From the NCBI GenBank assembly GCA_015501585.1, contig JADNRY010000075.1, positions 62,001-126,000 on the forward strand: DNA of 64,000 nt, given 5' to 3'. The notes beneath the pieces were generated by a model that had not been told where the DNA came from, made no database searches, and was given only the letters and a program-made list of their open reading frames with translations. Origin of the DNA: Rhodocollybia butyracea (taxonomy: Eukaryota > Basidiomycota > Agaricomycetes > Agaricales > Omphalotaceae). The stretch's first letter is position 1, and each line of letters begins with the position of its first letter. Shown here one piece after another: positions 22,845 to 34,105 of the stretch. A program made the translations under genes and the position numbers.

Positions 22845-24051
22845 TGTTATGACCCGGATCTAAATCCTATACACCCAATCTTTTTTCTTCTGTAACCAAC
22901 TATGAACACTATCATTAATACTTCTACTTAACATTTTACATTCATTAGTTATTCAACACCATTTGGGTTAATGCTGCACACATTCTTCCAGAACACCAGA
23001 ATGATCTTTAACAGTCACTGCACAGTCTGCACAGTCATGACATCATTCTAGCTCCACAACTATGATGTCATCTTGCTACTCCACAATCATGATGTCATTC
23101 CATTGCTCTGCAGTTATGATATCACATCACTGCTCCACAGCTATGACATCATTGCATAGCCTCTTTACATCAATGACTCAATATCAGTCATTGCAAAGCC
23201 AGATATCTGAGTAAACTACGGTTCCGCATACATGACTCAATATTAGTCATTGCACAGCATTACATAGTCAGACTGACTCATCTGCAGTATTTCCGCAGTT
23301 ATGACTCAAATCTAGTCATTCCGCAGCATTTCCTAACTAGTACACATTGCACAGTATATAAGTAGTCTAGATTTACCAATGTACGTTAGACGTATTATTT
23401 TTCTTAAATCCAAACCCCCACTTGTTTGCTTGTGTGAATCACCAGACCAACTCATTGTATATTGTTGAGCTATCTCCAAGTTACAATACACATTTATACA
23501 TCTTGTTGAGCTAACTCCAAGTTGTATCCACTAACATTCACCTGTTGAGCTATCTCCTAGTGAATACTTCTTTAATTGCCACTTGTTGAGCTATCTCCGA
23601 GTTGCAACTTCCTATTACTTGTTGAGCTATCTCCAAGTATTAGACATCACACTCACTATTACTTGTTGAGCTATCTCCGAGTACTAGACACCACACTCAC
23701 TATTACTTGTTGAGCTATCTCCGAGTACTAGACACCACACTCACTACTACTTGTTGAGCCATCTCCGAGTACTAGTTCTGATTCATATTACTGCTTGTTG
23801 AGCTATCTCCGAGGGTAATCTTATTATTATTATTTGTCGAGCTATCTCCAAATAATAACTTCTGTGAGTTTTGTATTACAAACTAGTTACTAACTTTACT
23901 TGAGCCTAGTTGTTTGAGTATATATTTTTTGCCTAGCGGTTTCAACGAACAGAAAGGCTTGCTCTATAATCTCATTAATTTCTCTTATCATTTTTACTGC
24001 CAAGTTACGTACTGTGAAGGTTTGGACAAGACTATTGATCGAGTCATAACA
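22845..24051 (+). mobile_element. Solo LTR (1,207 bases) with internal tandem repeats
   Basis: Starts TGTTATGACCCGGATC and ends GAGTCATAACA, flanked by an exact 5-base duplication CATCC (22840-22844, 24052-24056). It has no internal region or second LTR, so it is a product of LTR-LTR recombination. Inside, at about 23,020-23,340, are TGACATCAT / ATGACTCAATAT repeats. At about 23,440-23,870 there are roughly ten copies of TTGTTGAGCTATCTCCRAG spaced about 40-45 bases. It interrupts the gypsy gag. Confidence 0.92.
23440..23870. repeat. Tandem repeat with TTGTTGAGCTATCTCC core
   Basis: About ten direct copies of an approximately 45-base unit; the middle units (ACTAGACACCACACTCACTA spacer) are nearly identical, the outer ones diverged. 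Located inside the solo LTR. Confidence 0.85.
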
Positions 24052-24732
24052 CATCCTGGAAGCACTTGGTTAGGCTTTTCCCAAAGACTTCTGCTTGTCA
24101 TTCCAAGCTTTCTGTCTTTCAGCGTAAGCCTTCTTGGCATGTTCAGACATGTTAGGGCATTTATCCTTGAAATGTCTGCTGCTGCAGTACATACAGAGGC
24201 TGGCAGCTTTGTGGTGTTCTCATTCCTCTGTGGTGAGTGATCCCTTGGGTTTGCCTACCCTTGCAGCATCAATCTGCATTGGTTCACCAGATGGCAACTC
24301 CCATGGATAGGAGCTAGGCATGATGGATTGTGGCTTAGCCTTTGATCCACAATTGTCAATCTTCTTTTCCTGGTCACACTTGAAGAGGCAATCATCAATT
24401 TTGATGACAATGTCACAATAGGCTTTATACTCTGTGGGTCTAGTGTCTTTGGGAACTAAGGCAATGGCATCCTTGATAGGACCCTTCAGGTGCCAGTAGA
24501 TGTAAAGGATTTTGGTAGCTTCAGAAAGTTCCAAATGATAGATCCATTTGTCAATTTTGGCAATGTAATTTGCTGCAGAGCTGGTCTGATGGATCCCATC
24601 AATTTTTTGTTGTGCCATGGCAGTGACATTGGAGTCACCAAAATGTTTTGTAAAATTTTTGATGAGACTAGGGAAGCTGTAGAGTAACTTGTTGTTTTTC
24701 CATGGAATTGTACCAATCCTTGGGGGATCCAT
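24052..24732 (-). pseudogene. Ty3/gypsy Gag fragment with zinc knuckle
   Basis: Minus-strand frame from MDPPRIGTIPWKNN to LTTEE, one TGA, then continuing in the same frame through a knuckle CMYCSSRHFKDKC (spacing C-x2-C-x3-H-x4-C, slightly off the canonical x4). The capsid-like part includes FLKLYDHLEL-type helices such as KWIYHLELSEATKILYIYWH. The solo LTR is inserted just after the knuckle region. Confidence 0.75.
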
Positions 24733-24739
24733 TGCCCAA

Positions 24740-25005
24740 CATCAGGAAAAGTACCCCTGAACTTAAAGGCCACATAAGGGGTAGAAGCCAACTTAGGCAG
24801 CTCCTGGCCAGTAAGTTACTCCCATGACTCAATCAGAGGTTCACGCTATCACTCTGTCTAAAGTCACCATGATTGACCAGAGATTGACTTGACACAACTT
24901 GGAGTTGCTGTCAAATTTGACAAGTTGGCCAAAGCAGTAACCAGGGCAGCTTAAGTTGGCCTACGTTCACTTAAGTTAGCTTGAGTCAGGCTGAGGGGTT
25001 TTGGA
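24740..25005. mobile_element. Truncated CATCAGGAAAAG-family element (copy f)
   Basis: Starts CATCAGGAAAAGTACCCCTG and matches the first ~240 bases of the 10,013-16,702 element, including CAACTTAAG-type repeats. No matching right terminus was found downstream, so the copy is truncated or its end has diverged. Confidence 0.6.
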
Positions 25006-25943
25006 CATAGTTTCTGAATGTAGGGAGGTTTTGCTGAGGGTGTTCTTTGGAGGTTTGGGAGTTAAATCAAACTGTGAAGGTCAAGCCAGAGAGAGATGGC
25101 GAGAACCCTGTCCTAGGAGGAGAAAATGGGGCTTTCAGATAAGAGTGGATAAGAGAAGAGTAAGAGAGGAGAGGAAAGGTAAGAGGGCATGTAGAAAAGA
25201 GAGGGAAGAGTTGATTTAACTGGGGAATCTAGATATCTCTAAGTGCTTAAATACTGTAAGTAATGTTGGAACTTTTAAGCTATGCCAATAAGGCTGGATA
25301 AGGCCTTATAATGACCATTATGGATTAGCTCATCATATCAGCTCATATGAAAAAAGGTCCTTCTTATAGGATATAGGCAATTTGGGATACAGGCCTTGCA
25401 GTGGGATAAGAATAAAAGTTTTATGGTCTTTGCTCTCTTCTACATGTGCCTCAACTATGTTTACTTGACCTCAAGCCTCAAGAGCTGAAAGAAAAGCTTG
25501 GAGGTTGCCTGGAGGCCGGTGTAAGGCCCCTGGGCTGTGAAGCAAAGGGGCTGAGAGCGGGTAAGGCTGAAAGCTTAGCTGATAGCAGCTAAAAGAGTCC
25601 TTAAATCCTACCAAGTGCACACAACCCAATTCTATTGAGAGTACACACAAAGTGGCAGGAAGGAAAGGAACTAAGGATTACATAATAAGCGCTATTGATA
25701 ATAACCAAAGCGGCGCCAATTCCATAGCCGTTACAGCCGGGCACCAGCTTGTTTGAGTTTTGAAAGATATATGACATTGCGAGCAAATCACGAGTAGATA
25801 AAATACACACATTATGTATCTATTGTATGGCTTGTTCCCTCCTGAGGCCAATGACACCATGTAGTGTCTTTCTGGCATTGTCGCTGGTATGGCAGGTTTT
25901 ATAAGGTCTGGCCCAAATAATATATGGCCATTATAATGGCCAG
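25006..25943. other. Gene-free stretch
   Basis: No recognisable gene, LTR or terminal repeat. Purine-rich patches near 25,080-25,210 open a spurious ORF. Confidence 0.4.
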
Positions 25944-27871
25944 TAATATGCAGATTTTGCGCCTAGGCTTGTAGCCGTATATTTTGACACAGTATGCAGT
26001 CTACACATACAATAAGAGAGTTATACGGAGCCTGAACGTGATAGCTGTAGCCGATGCTTAGTATCTCAATGATAAGACTCAGTTAGCCATGATGGTGTGC
26101 CCACAAGCACAGCCGGATACTAAGCTAGCAAAGTATACTCAAGGTGCCCAGAGACATTAGCACTAAATTGTCAGTCTAGTTCCTACCCACCCAATTACTT
26201 ACGACTGCATATAAGGATGTCTCAAAGTAGGATGAGTGCTAGCAGACGTGTTACTAAGGGAAGGACTTAGAGGGAGCAAGCCTCGTACTTGGCTAGCGGA
26301 AAGATGGATGCCAGAGGAACAGATCTAGGATTGCCTTACGGTCCGGTGGATCTCAGTTGTAACGATTTGGCTGGTCAGAACGAAAGAAGACCTGCAGCAG
26401 AGATCTAGTCAAAGCAAATTTGATATATAATATTGGCCAACTATTGAACCCTAATATGTTAATTCGAGGAACTGGGTAGTAGGGCACTTACCGCCAAGCA
26501 TGTGGAAGGCACTGGCATGCGCTTTGTGACTTGTACCAATGTATATGTCCTGGGCATTCTTATCTTTGAACAGCTAGCGAAAAGGCTCAACGTCCAAACA
26601 TGTTATTACGATACAGGACTGGAAGGGGGAAACTCAAAGTATCCAGAACTACATCAGAGAGCCTAGGTGAACAGCCCTTGGGGCATGAAACATAGTACCT
26701 CCGGTGGAGCGGATGGTCTGATGTGGAACCAGATCTCTAGGACCAGAATATCTTAACCATTTTAATATTTTATTTTCATACCCAATTCCGGACCATATAC
26801 ACATTTTGGCAGATTTCTTGATGTTGTAATATTAAATCCAGGCAGGAGTTTCCTTTCCTAGCTAAATTTCCCCACTTTCCTTATTTTTCCATTCCTTCTG
26901 TCTCTGTTTCATCTCTTTTCGTATAAAACTAGAATAAATCCAGTATATAAGCACGATGTATTTATCCAATAAAACAAGTTATCTTGCCACCTCTCATAAC
27001 CACCCATTGTGACAAAGTTAAGAGTCTCTTCACTGCCGAAGTTTACTTGTTCCCATATAATAGGCCTGGGCAACCCCGTTCTTGAAGTCCTTAGTGATCT
27101 TCATCAGGCTGGTTCGGTTACTTGTATTCATTGTTGAAGTTTATTATATTATATCTTGCATTAGTGTTTAGAGTAGGCCGGTGAGGGCTTGCGTGGTCGC
27201 ATAGCTGTCACCCTAACATAGTCGGAAGTTGTGTGTAATATACTTCATAACAGCTTTTGTGCCCATTTGAGATTTAATTGGTCTTAAGTGTGAATCTAGG
27301 TATTTCCTTAGAGGGGACGATATCTAGTAAGGAATTATTCAGCTCCAGAGTGAGGGTTCCTTAGCTAGCTTTTTAATTGAAGTTTAGCAAGCCACTAAGA
27401 TTGTGGTGCAAGTTCCTAGTGATTTGGTATCACTTACAGTTTCGTAGCTTGACCCAGAGTTTGGTCAGGGATGTTACGGTGTTACACTAGCTGGAGCCAG
27501 AGTTTTCCCAGGAGTGTTTCAAACCTTGTTGTTACTTCGCTAGCTAGAGCCAGAGTTTGCCTAGGAGTGTTTTGACTTCGTTGTAATCAGTTTTGTTTTG
27601 TTGGTTTGGTTATACCCACATGCACTTGACGATAGTCTTTGCTAGTTCAGTTCTACAGACGTCCTAGACTTTGTCACCACTTTGCTAGTTCATTGTTTCG
27701 ACACTGGAGCGTGTTCTAGCTTATATTCAATCTTATATCATTCTGTGGGGAATCTTTGACAACCCAGCCTCGCTCCCTTTAAACAAGTTGATAGTCTGGT
27801 TAGGCGCAGTATTTTATTTGATAGGCTGTTTTATAGCACCTTTCACATCCCAGTATGAACCAAATCAATTA
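25944..27871 (+). mobile_element. 2-kb non-coding repeat family D, copy D2
   Basis: Runs from TAATATGCAGATTTTGCGCC to ...CAAATCAATTA. Possible 4-base duplication with one mismatch (CCAG before, CCGG after). It contains a TATA-like box at about 26,950 (CAGTATATAAGCACGATG) also found in D3 and, inverted, in D4, which suggests a promoter. No open frame. Confidence 0.75.
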
Positions 27872-28417
27872 CCGGCCCATTATAATGTCAATTTAAAAGT
27901 TCCAACATAAATATGAAATACACATGAAACTCTAGTTGAAACATGTAATGAAAAACTATGTTAAGTACAAGTAAAACATATAAGAACTCAAGTGAAACTT
28001 GTAAGAAGAAATAACAAATACATGATACGTGTGAGAGGATGCTGTGCTTATACCTACAAGGATGTATTGTGACACTATGATATTAGGTCCAATCAACTTT
28101 GTTCACACTGTTTTCAGATGGGTATTAGACCTTGTTCAATCCTGTTCCTGTTCATGATGCAAGCTTGTTCACACTTGTTCAGGTCACTTGTGTCATTGTA
28201 GAAATGGTCCAAGCTTGGTCAAAGGTGATGTTTTTATTGTTCACTCATGTTCATTATTGTTCAAATTGGTTTAGTGATTACCGCCTGATCAGAACAAACC
28301 TGGCAGTTATTTTTCTCTGCTTGCTTATGAAATTGCTTTGAGCTACTCATTTAACATCAACCTGGTATATTCAAAACCATCATGTGATCATGAGGCTCCA
28401 AGATCTCCAAGCTCTCA
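27872..28417. other. Gene-free stretch upstream of the F-box pseudogene
   Basis: AT-rich, repeats of TTGTTCA-type words at 28,130-28,260. The last 110 bases resemble sequence downstream of the first F-box gene (6,830-6,900). Confidence 0.4.
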
Positions 28418-29338
28418 TTGTCCATCTTCTCTTGGACCATGCTGATGACTTTGCCTGAAGAACTAATCCATCACATTGTTGAATCTATTGCCTACAAACT
28501 ACAGCTACCACATGAGCCCTCAACATTGTTTAGACATGTCTCATTTGAACTTTGTTCACTCTCTGCTGTTGACCATCAGCTACAGCAAATCTGTCTGCCT
28601 TTTATTTTTGGTAACATCTGTATCACAACAAAGACAGATGCAGCCTGAGAGGCTCTAGGAGTTTTGCTCTGTGAGCTCAGTGTGTTGTCAGTGTGTCCAA
28701 ATTTTACAAAATATTCCACTAAAGTATTTTTGCTATTCTCTGCATCAACAATATAACAGAATTCTGATGCTAGGTGAAGGCCCATTTTGGCCCCATGCAA
28801 AAATGCAGGCCAAAACAGCAGAAGCTACAATGAAAACTCTACTGCCCTGCTTAAAACACCTCTCAACCATTGACTGGACAGAATTCAACACTTCCAAGGA
28901 CAGGTTCAATATTACCTTTCTCAAGGCAATCCTTGGACAATCCAGTGTCTCTGGTGTGCTGGTCAGAAGACCAGCGCCAGTCAAGCTGATCAGTCCTTTC
29001 CCAATGCCTACAATGAAAATTTGGTTCACTCTGGTAGACATTCAATATTACCTGAATGTATGGTTGGTACAAGGCCATATTGATAATCTTGATTGGCATT
29101 CACTGAACACCAATCAAGACTATCATGGATGAATTTGGTCTATCTTTCATTCATTCTTTCATTGAAGAATCTAGGAAGACTCAGGGGTTCAGTGGTGATT
29201 ATAGTCTCATTTGTTGGCCTCAATTGAGCTACTTCCACATCTCAGGAATAGCATGTCAGAAGATTGATGATTGTTGCTACATCCTCCCCAACTCACACTT
29301 GTCACCTCATCATTCCCTGCCCTCGAAGTTTTGGAGCT

Positions 29339-32300
29339 TGTAACGCCTCCGCCTCTCCATAATCACCACTGACCGTATCCGGCGATACAGTCATCCTAGA
29401 CACCGCCAATAGACCAAACAGTCTATCTTATCTTTCTATTTATTATTAATTATATAATAAATCCGTTACTATAAGTATTGTACAATTACTTAAGAGTCTA
29501 GTTAGTCTTTTACACCGTCGTACACACAATAGTATCCTATTTGTCATGTTCACCGGTGTTCTTAAGGACTTTGCCCATAGGGCGCATTATACTTTTTTGA
29601 ACATCAAAAAATTACTATTGTGTGAATAACACAAAGCTATTAGTTTAACAAGCTAAAAACAGTTATACTACCAAGTATAACAACCAGTATTCCAACTCAC
29701 TACACAAACCCGCTCCATTTTTCCGTCCCGCTATATCATTTGCTGTCTCAATGACCTCTCGAAATCAATCAGAGAAGTCATATCGGAGCGTGCGCAATCG
29801 CGCACCTTCCATTCGTGGTGACGTGTCACCACAATCAATCTATTCAGTCGCATCAGCGACTCATTACAGGCAGGACAAAAGTCCACCTAATGAACAGTAT
29901 ATGACTATTCATAAGAAATGGCCGACCCGAGAGGGTTTAAGTGAGATTTCTTCTGCGCTACGAGATGTAGCGGCATCACTCAACAAGAGTACGCAAGTAC
30001 TCAATCGTATTCTCAATATAACTGAGAAATGGGATGCATCTAGCATCCGATCTAATGAAGAAAGATCTTCTTCATTGAGAAACAGCAATAGAATCACTAT
30101 TGCTGCACCCACACCGAGACATCCTGCCATCACACCGCCGGTATTGCACAATGCAGCACCATCTGTTCCTACCGAGGCAAACAACTTGGTACGCCAATGG
30201 CGTGAGACTGTGCCCAAGGCACCGTCAGTCCAACAATCACTGTTGGACAAACAGTATTCACAAGGGATGACCAAGTCACCCCGTCATGTTCCTGTATTCC
30301 AACAGGAATACGCACCAGTGTCAGTAACTATACCGACACCCATCTACACATCCCGCATGAGACAGAGTCCCAATGCGGAGGCAGCGTCTCTGACACTGCG
30401 AGGTCCCAGGCCATTACCGGTGACCAAATCTTGCTCACCACAAAGTGCGGTGAACATTAAAAGTGAACCAAAGTTACCTCGTAACTTCAATCAGGTAGTA
30501 GCGATACCACCACAGGAAAGTACAATGTACTTCCCTACTGCAAGGGCGCCAATGGTACCCAATATTATTACACCTCCAGTAGTTGTACCAAACACTACTG
30601 GAAATCATTCCAGTATGGGACCGCAACACGGTACCCTTCCGGTAGTTCCTACTACCATATCCATTGCCCCGGCGACACAAAGTGTTGCCCCTCCGGTAGT
30701 ACACACTACCGTAAGACTGCCCAAATTGCCACCCAGCAATGCGCCAGAGCCAAGTTCAATGCCAGTACCAACGGTATTGGCCGAGTTGCAACCACAGCCG
30801 CTTCCGTTGGGAGTAGCTAAAGATTGGATGAGTCGCATAGCGATTCAACGCCAACATAACACCAGTCTCTGAGATTTCGGATTCGCGCCATCTGGGCTTC
30901 CCGACCAAATGGTGGGATATAATGTCGACGGAATACCCGTTGATAAATTGACTACTCCCAGAGAAATCTGGGATCGATTTTACATTCCACCCGCTGAGTC
31001 CTTTCCAGGACCAAGCAATAATGCCGGAGCGAAAGCGCCTAGCAAAAAATCCCGTGAAGGGGGGAGGAAGCACAAGAGTGCTAAATCCAAAGGCCGCAAA
31101 CGCAGGCCATGGTCGGATGAATCATCTGACTCTAGTGATACCGAGTCAAATACTGACTCTTCGTCTGATGCCTCTTGGCTAGACAAATTTGCTACCCGTA
31201 AGGGTAAAATTACTCCTAATGAGCGCCGTAAAATACTGCGTTCACTTGCATCTAAGATGCAAGAAACAACAGGTGACGACGAACGTCGTTCCCGATGGAA
31301 ACACAAGGTACACAAAGTGTACCGTAAACAAATTCGAGATAAGGTAGGGAATCCTATCCCTCCCATTGAGAGCCGTAAAGCTCTTAAAGTTCCATCTCCG
31401 GAGGTCTATGACGGATCTCCGGATGTCGATGTCTTCGAGCGGTGGCTAATGTCACTTCTCCAATGGATGGTAGTCAACCGCATGTGCGGTGACGATTACG
31501 ATGCTACACGGACTGCCGTGCTTGGCATGTTTCTAAAGGGCAAAGCCCTTGACTGGTATAACGACGAAGTCGCTGGTATACACCGCACTGTCCTTAAGTG
31601 GACATTTGAAGGCGCCATCATTGGTGTCTTTGATTGTTGCATCCAAGCAACGACCATTCATCAAGCTGCACGGCAGTTTGACCTTATTGAGTATTCACCC
31701 GATACGGGTGTGAGGGATTATTATTCCTCACTTACACGATGGGCATCACGGATGCTCCAAACACCGGATGATGCAACAATGCGGAAACGGTTCATTGAGG
31801 GATTACCCTTCAATATGATCAGGCAACTCACGAACAAGGGGATCGTTCCGGAGTATGCCAAATTAGAAGTGATGGTCAGAGCCGTCACACGCATTGAGGA
31901 CCACACGGCCCTCACTAAATATTATGTCTCTTCTAGGAATAGAGACGATGAACTTGAATCATCAGAACACCCCGATGAGTCGGACACCGAGAACATTAAA
32001 AATGTTCTTGAGCCAATCGAGGAGGACACCTCCTTAAGTATCGGAAAGGATAAACCTTCCGAATGATTTATTGGGTTATTCCGACGCCCAGGTAATATGC
32101 CTTACCTGGGCATCACTACTTATCCTCAGCCCAGATTCTCACTGAGAATCCTCATTAAGCAATACTCGGAAACTTCCGAGTCTGTGCGTTGAACATTCGG
32201 ACATTTCCGAATCAAATCATACTCTAGTGGTACGCCCCACTACCGTTTGATTCGGACAAGTCCGAAAATCTGATGCGCCGCATCAATTAAATCCCGTACT

Positions 32301-32660
32301 TGATGCGGGAGCATTCTATGTTAAACCAAATTAGAAATGGTTTGGATGGTGATGATGTCATTACCATTTTCGATTCACATCCCTGATGTTAATCTGGTGG
32401 GGGAGGGTGTAACGCCTCTGCCTCTCCATAATCACCACTGACCGTATCCGGCGATACGGTCATCCTAGACACCGCCGATAGACCAAACGGCCTATCTTAT
32501 CTTTCTATTTATTATTAATTATATAATAAATCCATTACTATAAGTATTGTACAATTACTTAAGAGTCTAGTTAGTCTTTTACACCGTCGTACACACAATA
32601 CTATCCTATTTGTCGTGTTCACCGGTGTTCTTAAGGACTTTGCCCATAGGGCGCGTTATA
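29339..32660 (+). mobile_element. Gag-only LTR retrotransposon (TR-GAG type), copy 2, plus strand
   Basis: LTRs of 253 bases at 29339..29591 and 32408..32660, starting TGTAACGCC and ending ATTATA / GTTATA; 5-base duplication GAGCT at 29334-29338 and 32661-32665. A polypurine tract GGTGGGGGAGGG precedes the 3' LTR. The LTRs differ at roughly nine positions, mostly CpG to TpG or CpA. This copy is therefore older than copy 1 and has begun to lose CpG. Same family and gag as 11369-14723. Confidence 0.93.
29751..32066 (+). pseudogene. Retrotransposon Gag, copy 2 (one nonsense codon)
   Basis: One continuous frame from MTSRNQSEKSYRSVRN to KDKPSE, except for a TGA at 30,870-30,872 where copy 1 has CGA (Arg), a CpG transition. 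It also lacks eight codons present in copy 1 after SVASATH. Capsid-like domain as in copy 1 (FERWLMSLLQWMV, LKGKALDWYNDEV). The lesion is different from the frameshift in copy 1, so the parental gene was intact until recently. Confidence 0.9.
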
Positions 32661-32840
32661 GAGCTTAACCTTTTTTTAGTTCACAACACATCAATCATGC
32701 ATCATTTCTAACCTCCCACCTCCTACTTATCATTATTGATCCTGAGTTATGATGATATCTTAATTGCTCTTACTCCTTTATCATCTGTACAAACTTTTTG
32801 TCCCTGTCTCATTTTTTGGACCTCTCCTCTTTGGAGACAA

Positions 32841-33202
32841 CATCAGGAAAAGCCGTTTTTGCCTAGGTGACCCCAGAGTGGCCTAAAACAAACTAGGTGA
32901 CCTATGAATCCTATGGCATCCTAGGAATTTGGGCTTGTCCCTTGCCAGTCAAGGCTCTTGAGGATTCCCTAGGCAAGCCTAGGTCTGCCCAGGTTTGCCC
33001 AGGTGCTCCTGGGAACACCTGGGGAACACCTGGACAAACCTAGGCTTGCCCTGGGTTTGCCTAGGATACCCTAGGGAATCCTCAAGAGCCTTGACTGGCA
33101 AGGGACGAGCCCAAATTCCTAGGATGCCATAGGATTCATAGGTCACCTAGTTTGCTTTAGGCCACTCTGGGGTCACCTAGGCAAAAACAGCTTTTCCTGA
33201 TG
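32841..33202. mobile_element. CATCAGGAAAAG-family foldback MITE (copy c)
   Basis: 362 bases, ends CATCAGGAAAAGCCG and ...AGCTTTTCCTGATG, long inverted arms as in copies a and b. Flanked by AA (32839-32840, 33203-33204). The pre-insertion site can be read from the F-box paralogue (GGATGCAATGATAT there; GGAGACAA-TGAGAG here), which supports the 2-base duplication. Confidence 0.88.
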
Positions 33203-34105
33203 AATGAGAGTTTCAAGGGAATTTGACTGATCCAAAAATATGATAGTATTCAAGTGCTTGCTAGGTGTGCGGAGGATGCAGTATTATCCCGCCCTGTGTT
33301 GAGATAATAGTCACAAGCATGACAAGTTCTGCTGCTCATGTTGTTTGTTTTTATTGATGTACTATATATAGGTAGCTGAGACTTGGGGAACCTTGCACTT
33401 TTGACTCAAGGTTCCCTACCTATCTGAATTTATTTGCTGTTCTTTTATTCCTGTTGTATCTTTCAGCATTTTTATTCAACACAAAAGTGCTGGTATAACC
33501 TTATCATCCTGCTGCCACTCAGGATCCACTACAAGAACATTGATCCCTGTTCTACAAGGAGCCCCTATTCGAGTTGTTGGCTACAAGAACGCCTACCGCT
33601 CACAGATCAAGTTACCAACTACGAGAATGTCGGAAACTTACTTAAAAGGATTGATTTGATTTGAGCCGCCAACTACGAGAACATTGAACTCAATCAACAC
33701 CCAGGATTTAAATCACTATGACTTCTGCCAACTCAACATCAGAAAACACTAACCGCTTTCCCAAATTGGATGATTCCAACTATTCCACTTGGAGCATCTA
33801 TATGGAGGCTGAGCTGGTTCAGAACGGTCTTTGGGATGTAGTCCAGATCAAAGTTGATACAGTGAAATCTGATGGTATTGAGAAACCGCAGACCAAGATT
33901 ACTGCCGAGATTGAGAAGCTGAGAAAGGTGTGCTCTACCAAGAAGATGGGAGAAGCTTTAGAGATGTCCACAAGTCCAAGTCAAGTAATACTTGGACTTG
34001 TGGTGCAAGTACTTACAGACCAAAAGGTGATACTTGTGACCCATTGTGACTTGTGGGAAACAAGTACTTGGACTTGCAAGTACCCCTACTTGCAAATATT
34101 TCCAT

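Larger units (their letters stand above)
18340..24739 (-). mobile_element. Decayed Ty3/gypsy retrotransposon (minus strand) with four insertions
   Basis: In coding order on the minus strand: gag at about 24,732-24,052, protease at about 22,280-21,689, reverse transcriptase plus RNase H at about 19,350-18,340. Gaps are explained by later insertions: a solo LTR (22845-24051), foldback MITE b (22443-22793) and 2-kb repeat D1 (19378-21613), itself carrying MITE a. Stops and frameshifts break every domain. LTRs of this element were not identified; a CATCAGGAAAAG terminus cuts its 5' side at 24,740. Confidence 0.8.

Noticed and set aside
23440..23870. Regularly spaced direct repeats resembling a CRISPR array
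   Set aside because: Spacers are themselves similar and short, the block lies inside a solo LTR with a target duplication, and the genome is eukaryotic.
25001..25219. 72-codon plus-strand ORF rich in Arg/Glu
   Set aside because: Purine-rich low-complexity stretch at the edge of a transposon copy; no recognisable domain.
25944..27871. Family D repeat as an ordinary solo LTR
   Set aside because: Ends are TAAT...ATTA rather than TG...CA and the best duplication is 4 bases; left unclassified.
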